Assembly (NCBI RefSeq): GCF_020379485.1
Contig: NW_026015630.1
Coordinates: forward strand, 62,001 to 126,000
Reading direction: 5' to 3'
Source: Brassica napus
Lineage: Eukaryota > Streptophyta > Magnoliopsida > Brassicales > Brassicaceae
DNA length: 64,000 nucleotides
The stretch's first letter is position 1. Each line of letters opens with the position of its first letter. Positions 58,331 through 64,000 of this stretch are shown here, piece after piece. The translations under genes were made by a program, and so were the position numbers. Under the pieces are notes generated by a model. It was not told where the DNA came from. It saw only the letters and a list, made by a program, of their open reading frames with translations, and did no database searches.

Positions 58331-58894
58331 TATGATTTTAGAGAGTTGAACAGGTATTGAGAGATTTAGAGAAAGATTAAAGTGAGATGAGATGATTTAT
58401 GAAATGTAGAAGAGAAATATGATGAACTAGAGAGAGATTATGATGAAATCGTGTTAATCATTAATCAAGGCAGAGTTTACAATATATAGGATCAGATACA
58501 AGGGTTTTAGAGAGACTAAGCATGTGAGGTCAAGGATAAGGTTGCTTTAATTCAAAACTGATCCAATGAGAGCTGTCACACGCTTTTGGCATCTCGGACT
58601 AGGTTCCTTTTGCCTTTACAGCCTGTTCCAGCCAGTGAGGATAAGGCTCAGTCACTCTATCCATCCAAACGGTCATATCCTCTAAGGTAAAACCCCTTTG
58701 GCCGTTTACTTCTTTCACGCGGTAACTTCTCTTCTTGGTCGAGTAGTGGATTGATCCGGACCGTACGGATGGTACGGCCGGTACGGCCTTGTACGGCCTG
58801 ATCACTCCCAAGCTCTCCTTCTCTTTGCCTTCACACTATCTCATTCCCAACTCCTTAAGCCATCTTCTCACATATTGATCAACTCATTTCAACA
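58331..58894 (-). repeat. 3' LTR of Copia B
   Basis: 564 bp, TGTTGAAATGAG...ATCATA on the minus strand. It contains a cluster of four GTAC motifs at 58761-58798, reading GGCCGTACAAGGCCGTACC on the element strand. Confidence 0.88.
58761..58798 (-). promoter_or_regulatory. CCGTAC motif cluster in Copia B LTR
   Basis: Four GTAC cores in 38 bp, each with CC before it on one strand, including GCCGTACAA. The same type of cluster is seen in the LARD-B LTRs and in the partial LTR at 63966-64000. It resembles SPL-factor target sites; function not shown. Confidence 0.45.
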
Positions 58895-58909
58895 CTCCCC
58901 CTCAAGCTT
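58895..58909 (-). other. Polypurine tract of Copia B
   Basis: AAGCTTGAGGGGGAG read on the minus strand, abutting the 3' LTR. Identical to those of Copia A and both LARD elements. Confidence 0.9.
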
Positions 58910-58963
58910 AACTTAATAACTTAGTTAAGCTTGGAACAACCATGAGATCTTCCTCATTAAAAA

Positions 58964-59004
58964 CCTCACAAAGGAAAACCCATTGGGACAAAACCTTGAT
59001 GAGG
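58964..59004 (-). other. Conserved 3'-UTR hairpin, Copia B copy
   Basis: On the minus strand CCTCATCAAGG faces CCTTTGTGAGG (two imperfect positions) around TTTTGTCCCAATGGGTTTT. It starts 33 nt after the pol stop. Confidence 0.75.
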
Positions 59005-59036
59005 GAAAAAGAGTAAAAACCTCATGGCAAAGGGGA

Positions 59037-61289
59037 TCAGCTCCTTGAGGAAAGATCTATGAGTCCCAATCTGGTATGAATGAACTCCATAGTCTTTTGT
59101 CTTGCAGCCTTGGTAAACACATCCGCAAGTTGATCCTCACTCCTTGTGTAGCACGACAAGATTACTCCCAATACAATCATCTGCCTCACCTTGTGACAAT
59201 CAACTTCAATGTGCTTGGTTCTCTCATGGAAGACTGAGTTGGTTGCAATGTGTATAGCCGCTTGATTATCACAATGCATAGTCATTGGAGTTGCCTGCTC
59301 TATCTCCAAGTGCTTCAAGATTCCTTTGATCCATACCAACTCATTGGTAAGCTTCAGCATTGCTCTGTACTCAGCTTCAGCGCTTGAACAAGACACCACC
59401 TTCTGTTTCTTACTCTTCCAAGTCACCAAGTTGCCTCCAATGAATGTACAATAGCCGGTGGTTGATCTCCTGTCTGCTCTATCTCCAGCCCAATCCGCAT
59501 CACAGTATCCCACCACTTCAGTGCTCTTGTTGCATCCCATCCACACTCCAAGGCTTGACGTCCCATTCAGATACAAGAGAAGTCTCTCCACCATGCGCCA
59601 GTGATGCTCCTTTGGGACTTGCATATGCTGGCTTACTTGGTTCACAGCAAAGCATATGTCTGGTCGTGTGATTGTGAGGTAGATGAGCTTCCCTACTAGC
59701 TTCCTGTATAGCTTTGGATCATGAAAGGCCTTGCTATCTTCAATCTCCCCCTCACGTGGAATCTTGTATCCATCTTCAAGAGGCATCTTTGCTGTCTTAT
59801 CTCCTTGTATACCTGCATCTTTCAAAAGATCAAGTGTATACTTCCTTTGGGAAATGAACAATCCTTCCTTAGATCTACACAACTCAATTCCAAGGAAGTA
59901 TTTCATTTCTCCTAAGTCTTTGATTTCAAACACAGATTTCAAAAACTCCTTTGTGGCTTTTATACCAGCTTTATCACTACCTGTTATGATAATGTCATCA
60001 ACATATACAAGTAGACAAATGATACCTGAGGGTGTAGTGAGAGTGAAGAGAGTGTGATCCAGTTCAGACTTCTTGAACCCACGTCCATTTAAGGTAGTAC
60101 TCAACTTGTTGTACCATGCTCTAGGAGATTTTTTTAATCCATAGATAGCCTTCTTGAGTCTCAATACGTTTCCAGGTTTCACAAGATGCTCTAGGCCTGG
60201 TGGTGGATGCATATACACTTCATCCTCTAGCTCTCCTTGAAGAAAGGCATTCTTCACATCCATCTGCCAAAGCTCCCACTCAATGTTCACAGCAAGAGAC
60301 AATACAATTCTTATTGTATGTAGCTTGGCAACAGGGGCAAAGGTATCAATGTAGTTTTCCCCATATGTTTGAGTGTATCCTCTAGCCACCAGTCTTGTCT
60401 TCTTTCTGTCAATGGTTCCATCAGGTAGATACTTAATGGTGAATATCCACTTGCTGGTTACTGCCTTCTTTCCTTTTGGCAACTCACTTTCAAACCAAGT
60501 GTCATTCTTTATCATGGCATTTGCTTCATCTCCAACAGATTCCTTCCAATCTTGATGTAGCATTGCTTCTTCATATGATCTTGGTACACTACTTTCATCT
60601 AGGCTCATCATGAATGTCCAATGCTCCTTTGGATAACAAGCAAATGAACACACAGCTTGAGAAGGATGCTCAACAGCCTGGGCATTGTAGTACACTCTCG
60701 TGTTTACCCAGTTGGAAGCATCTGTCTTCAGCCGTGTGCTTCTCCTTAATGGTACCTCAGCTGGTGCTTGCTCTGGTGCTTCTACTTCAGTTGCTTCCAC
60801 TCCTCCTTGTTCTGGTAACTCATTGAGCTCTTCATTACTTGGTTCAGCTCCACCTTGATCAGGATGATCCGCAAAATCTTGGTTCTCATCCGGCTCAATT
60901 CCATTCCCTCCCTCATGATCAAGGTGAGATGGTTCTTCAGCTTCTTGTCCTTCAGATGACTGATCCTCTGTCGACTCCTGGGACATTCCAATTCCAAGAT
61001 CTTCTAGTATCTGTCTCAAGCTTGTAGCTCTATCTGAAGGTTGTGAAAGATCCTCCAGCTCTTTCCAATCTTTTTCTTCATAGTAGCTCTTCTCTTCAAA
61101 GAACTTGACATCTCTAGATACAAGGACTCTCCTTGTCTCAGGAACAAAGCACTTGTATCCCTTCTGTGTAGTTGAGTATCCTATCATCATAGCTTTGATA
61201 CTCTTTGCTTCCAGCTTGTTACTCATCTCTCCCGGGACAAGAACATAGCTTACACACCCAAACACTCTTAGGTGATCTAGGACTGGTTT
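59037..61289 (-). CDS. Copia B pol, partial: integrase tail, reverse transcriptase, RNase H
   Basis: The frame is open from the Gypsy 2 junction to its natural stop; 742 residues follow the first Met at 61265, and the true start is outside the window. Residue numbers count from that Met. It begins in the integrase C-terminal region (MFGCVSYVLVPGEMSNK, GYSTTQKGYKCF), passes an acidic linker with PLRRSTRLK (residues 172-180) and enters RT (FLQGELEDEVYMHPPPG; YVDD at 421-424). RNase H has D589, E630/E632 and D666, and the end is CYTRSEDQLADVFTKA. RT copies the element RNA and RNase H removes it. Unlike Copia A, the visible part has no frameshift, so this copy was probably intact before Gypsy 2 inserted. 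Confidence 0.94.
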   Translation of the reverse strand, partial: KPVLDHLRVFGCVSYVLVPGEMSNKLEAKSIKAMMIGYSTTQKGYKCFVPETRRVLVSRDVKFFEEKSYYEEKDWKELEDLSQPSDRATSLRQILEDLGIGMSQESTEDQSSEGQEAEEPSHLDHEGGNGIEPDENQDFADHPDQGGAEPSNEELNELPEQGGVEATEVEAPEQAPAEVPLRRSTRLKTDASNWVNTRVYYNAQAVEHPSQAVCSFACYPKEHWTFMMSLDESSVPRSYEEAMLHQDWKESVGDEANAMIKNDTWFESELPKGKKAVTSKWIFTIKYLPDGTIDRKKTRLVARGYTQTYGENYIDTFAPVAKLHTIRIVLSLAVNIEWELWQMDVKNAFLQGELEDEVYMHPPPGLEHLVKPGNVLRLKKAIYGLKKSPRAWYNKLSTTLNGRGFKKSELDHTLFTLTTPSGIICLLVYVDDIIITGSDKAGIKATKEFLKSVFEIKDLGEMKYFLGIELCRSKEGLFISQRKYTLDLLKDAGIQGDKTAKMPLEDGYKIPREGEIEDSKAFHDPKLYRKLVGKLIYLTITRPDICFAVNQVSQHMQVPKEHHWRMVERLLLYLNGTSSLGVWMGCNKSTEVVGYCDADWAGDRADRRSTTGYCTFIGGNLVTWKSKKQKVVSCSSAEAEYRAMLKLTNELVWIKGILKHLEIEQATPMTMHCDNQAAIHIATNSVFHERTKHIEVDCHKVRQMIVLGVILSCYTRSEDQLADVFTKAARQKTMEFIHTRLGLIDLSSRS

Positions 61290-62117
61290 TAATACGTCCC
61301 TAGATTGCTTCTCTGGATAGTATGGGATAGATCCTTGCTAGAACGAATCAAAGACTCAAGCTCTACAAGGTTGTGAATCGATTGGTGACACAAGAGGCTG
61401 CGGAAAGGCTTCCTGATACTCCTAAGTGACTAGATCGGATATAACATACCGAGATAGACACTCTTGGGCTGTTGGATATTACACACCAACAAGAACACTC
61501 AACAACTCGTGAAACAAGTAGTAGAGAGAACAAGAGAAATGTTTATGAGCAAAGATAATTGAATCTTCATAAGGGTTTCAAAGTACTCTTATATAAGAGA
61601 AGTTGGAACAGACTCCAAGCTTCTCGAAAACTATCAAGAGAGTAAAGGCACACGGCTCTCTTGGAAATAGAAACAAAAGACAAGTTTGAAAACAAAAGCA
61701 TAACATGAAAGACATAATATAACATAAGGTTGATCCGGGATAAGGTTGGATCGAGATCATCAACTAAGAGATTTGAGAAGCAAATCTATGGCCTCGTTAA
61801 AAACTTATCTTTGGAAAACCCAATGGGACAAAACCAAAGATAGGGAAAAAGAACACGCATAGATTGCTTGCTTAGTTGATGATCAGCTTGATGGTGAAGT
61901 AGCTTGAATGGTGATAAGTGTGTCTTGGCTGATTAAGCTTTTACCAAGACATTCCTCTTGCTTCCATGACATCTTAACCAATCCTCCAATAGCTTGCGTG
62001 AGCTTCCTTGATCTTGATCGAGTTAGAGGTCCTTTAGATAAGACTAGAACATCTTCATCAGCCGGCTTATCTAGATCCTCATCATCTTCATTAGCTAGTT
62101 GGTCCATGATCATATCA
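61290..62117 (-). repeat. 3' LTR of Gypsy 2
   Basis: 828 bp, matching the Gypsy 1 LTRs in inverse orientation (TGATATGATCATGG...ACGTATTA on the minus strand). Contains the pol stop at 61883 and the conserved hairpin at 61804-61844, 39 nt after the stop, with one mismatch in the stem. Confidence 0.92.
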
Positions 62118-63877
62118 TCCCCTCCCTCTTGAAAAGGATCTGTCCTCAAATCTGGCTCATCTGCAATAAAAGGAATTAAGTCAGTAACATTGAAGCTATC
62201 ACTTATATCGTACTTACCTTGCAGATCAAGTTTGTAGGCATTGTCATTGACCCTCTTGGTGACTTCAAAAGGGCCATCAATTCTCGGCATTAACTTAGAC
62301 TTCCTCTCTTTTGGAAACCTCTCTTTCCTCAAGTGAACCCATACTTGATCTCCAACTTCAAAGATCATCTCACGCCTTCCCTTGTTAGCTTGTTTGGCGT
62401 ATTGCTTAGTTTTCTCTTCAAGATTGCGCTTAGCTTGCTCATGAATCTGCTGAACCATCTCAGCTTTCCTTTTCCCATCCATACTAACTCTTTCACACTC
62501 AGGCAAAGGTATTAGATCCAAAGGTGAGATGGGATTGAACCCATAAACAATTTCAAAAGGAGAAAACTTAGAAGCAGAATGCATAGCATGATTGTATGCA
62601 AATTCACAATGAGGCAAGTAATCTTCCCATGATTTCAAGTTCTTTTTGATGAATGCACGCAGGAGAGTCCCTAGGGTTCGATTAACTACTTCAGTTTGCC
62701 CATCAGTTTGTGGATGACAAGTAGTAGAAAACAATAGCTTAGTTCCTAGTTTAGACCACAATGTTTTCCAAAAGTAGCTGAGGAATTTAGTATCTCTGTC
62801 TGAAACTATAGTCCTAGGTATTCCATGCAAACGTACAACTTCTTTAAAGAACAAATTAGCTACATGTAATGCATCATCAGTTTTATTGCAAGCTATGAAA
62901 TGTGCCATTTTAGAGAATCTATCAACAACCACAAAGATAGAATCCTTTCCATTCCTAGTTCTAGGCAAACCCATAACAAAATCCATAGATATGTCATTCC
63001 AAGGATGAGTAGGAATAGGCAAAGGAGTATACAAACCGTGGGGTTGAACTTTAGACTTTGCAAGCTTGCAAGTTGTGCACCTTCCACAGATTCTCTCCAC
63101 ATCTCTTTTCATATGCGGCCAATAGAAGTGATCCTGCAGAACTTTAAGGGTTTTTGCTATACCAAAATGACCCATCAAGCTTCCTCCATGGGATTCCCTG
63201 ACAAATAGATCTCTCAAAGAGCAATTAGGCACACATAAACGATTGTCATAGAATAAGAATCCATCATGCCTAAAATAATGTCCAGAAGCATACTTAGCAC
63301 ATGATTTATAAGCTTCTTGAAAGTCAGGATCAGATTCATACATTTCTTTAATCTGCTCAAAGCCTAGCAACTTAGCACCAAGAGTATTTAAGAGGACATA
63401 CCTTCTGGATAGTGCATCAGCAACTATATTTTCCTTACCTTGTTTGTATTTGATCACATAAGGGAAGGTTTCAATGAATTCTACCCATCTGGCATGTCTC
63501 TTGCTGAGCTTACTTTGTCCTTTGAGATACTTGAGAGATTCATGGTCGGTGTGAATGACAAACTCCTTTGGCCAGAGATAATGCTGCCAAGTCTGTAGAG
63601 CTCTCACCAAGGCGTAGAGTTCTTTGTCATAAGTGGCATAGTTGAGAGTAGCTCCACTGAGTTTCTCACTGAAATAAGCAATAGGTCTTTTATCCTCCAT
63701 CAACACATCACCAATTCCAATTCCTGAGGCATCACATTCTATTTCAAATGTTTTAGAAAAATCAGGAAGTATGAGAAGAGGAGATTGAGTAAGCTTCTCT
63801 TTAAGGAGTTGGAATGCGGCTTCTTGAACTTCTCCCCACTTGAATCCTACATCCTTCTTGATTATCTCAGTCAGGGG
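61883..63877 (-). CDS. Gypsy 2 pol, partial: RNase H and integrase
   Basis: An uninterrupted frame from the junction at 63877 to the stop at 61883, about 664 codons. It enters at the RT-RNase H connection ([13 protein letters not shown]), then RNase H ([31 protein letters not shown]). The integrase follows, with an H-H-C-C finger, [16 protein letters not shown] and [11 protein letters not shown], and then the GPFEVTKR module. As in Gypsy 1, the tail is encoded beyond the purine tract, inside the LTR ([13 protein letters not shown]). Protein differences from Gypsy 1 are few, so both copies are of one family and recent. Truncation of RT is caused by the LTR insertion at 63878. Confidence 0.93.
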   Translation of the reverse strand, partial: PLTEIIKKDVGFKWGEVQEAAFQLLKEKLTQSPLLILPDFSKTFEIECDASGIGIGDVLMEDKRPIAYFSEKLSGATLNYATYDKELYALVRALQTWQHYLWPKEFVIHTDHESLKYLKGQSKLSKRHARWVEFIETFPYVIKYKQGKENIVADALSRRYVLLNTLGAKLLGFEQIKEMYESDPDFQEAYKSCAKYASGHYFRHDGFLFYDNRLCVPNCSLRDLFVRESHGGSLMGHFGIAKTLKVLQDHFYWPHMKRDVERICGRCTTCKLAKSKVQPHGLYTPLPIPTHPWNDISMDFVMGLPRTRNGKDSIFVVVDRFSKMAHFIACNKTDDALHVANLFFKEVVRLHGIPRTIVSDRDTKFLSYFWKTLWSKLGTKLLFSTTCHPQTDGQTEVVNRTLGTLLRAFIKKNLKSWEDYLPHCEFAYNHAMHSASKFSPFEIVYGFNPISPLDLIPLPECERVSMDGKRKAEMVQQIHEQAKRNLEEKTKQYAKQANKGRREMIFEVGDQVWVHLRKERFPKERKSKLMPRIDGPFEVTKRVNDNAYKLDLQGKYDISDSFNVTDLIPFIADEPDLRTDPFQEGGDDMIMDQLANEDDEDLDKPADEDVLVLSKGPLTRSRSRKLTQAIGGLVKMSWKQEECLGKSLISQDTLITIQATSPSS

Positions 63878-64000
63878 TGTTGAGTTGAGTTAAGCATATA
63901 AGTAAGAAGAGAAGAGGGGTTGTGGAGATGAAGAGATGAGGCAGAGTGGAGTTTAGAGAGAGCATGGTACGGACGTCCGTACAAGGCCGTACAAGCCGTA
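63878..64000 (+). mobile_element. Start of a further LTR element nested in Gypsy 2 (runs off window)
   Basis: Begins TGTTGAGTTGAG immediately where the Gypsy 2 pol frame is lost; flank AGGGG (63873-63877) is the candidate target duplication. The start TGTTGA and the cluster of CCGTACAA motifs (63966-64000) resemble the Copia B LTR read in its own direction, so a Copia-lineage element in plus orientation is likely. Only 123 bp are visible. Confidence 0.65.

Larger units (their letters stand above)
58331..61289 (-). mobile_element. Copia B: 3' portion of a Ty1/copia element cut by Gypsy 2
   Basis: Minus-strand element with its 3' LTR at 58331-58894 set in satellite (left flank GGAAC, 58326-58330, the likely target duplication). 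Next come the purine tract (58895-58909), the hairpin and pol reading leftwards. At 61289 the coding frame is interrupted by the Gypsy 2 LTR; the rest (integrase, gag, 5' LTR) must lie beyond Gypsy 2, outside the window. Closely related to Copia A in pol, but with a clearly different LTR. Confidence 0.9.
61290..63877 (-). mobile_element. Gypsy 2: 3' part of a CRM-like gypsy element nested in Copia B
   Basis: Minus-strand relative of Gypsy 1 inserted in the integrase region of Copia B (left flank GGTTT, 61285-61289, presumed target duplication). It consists of the 3' LTR (61290-62117), the purine tract (62118-62130) and pol reading leftwards from 63877. At 63878 it is cut by a further LTR, so its RT, gag and 5' LTR lie outside the window or beyond that insertion. 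Confidence 0.92.

Overview
This window looks like plant centromeric or pericentromeric DNA, most likely Brassica or a close relative such as Raphanus. The backbone is a 175-177 bp tandem satellite with one HindIII site (AAGCTT) per monomer. I recognise it from memory as the Brassica centromeric satellite CentBr; an alignment would settle this. The satellite is interrupted by nested LTR retrotransposons. I see no host gene, rRNA, tRNA or CRISPR array.

Layout, left to right. 1-7110: very homogeneous satellite. 7111-13964: old, degenerate Tekay/Del-like Ty3/gypsy element (+) whose left LTR is truncated. 13965-14491: diverged satellite. 14492-25557: Ty1/copia element 'Copia A' (-), TSD ATTAA, split by a nested non-autonomous element 'LARD-N' (16889-22237, +, TSD CACTT). 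25558-29344: diverged satellite. 29345-35334: second non-autonomous element 'LARD-B' (+, TSD GAAGC). 35335-36882: diverged satellite. 36883-43572: CRM-like Ty3/gypsy element 'Gypsy 1' (+, TSD CTTAC). 43573-58330: a second long, mostly homogeneous satellite array. 58331-61289: 3' part of 'Copia B' (-), cut by 'Gypsy 2' (-, 61290-63877, same family as Gypsy 1). Gypsy 2 is itself cut by the start of another LTR (63878-64000), which runs off the window.

How the parts relate. All identifiable elements carry a primer binding site beginning TGGTATCAGAGC, complementary to the 3' end of initiator tRNA-Met. The two non-coding elements also share the polypurine tract AAGCTTGAGGGGGAG with the coding Copia elements, so Copia enzymes probably mobilise them in trans. 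Gypsy 1 keeps an open RT-RNase H-integrase frame that runs into its 3' LTR, but its gag and protease region is broken by stops and frameshifts. Copia B and Gypsy 2 keep open frames up to their truncation points.

The most interesting signal is a block of about 60 nt found about 30-40 nt after the pol stop codon in both Copia and both Gypsy elements, and also in both non-coding elements. It has the form CTCTTTTTCCC, stem, TTTTGTCCCAATGGGTTTT loop, complementary stem, TTTTTAAYGAGG. The loop is conserved while the stem sequence changes between families and stays complementary, which points to a conserved 3'-UTR structure. The second notable system is LARD-N. Its LTRs extend about 410 bp further upstream than expected and contain a fossil polypurine tract and the old LTR start, as if a new upstream polypurine tract had taken over as the plus-strand primer.
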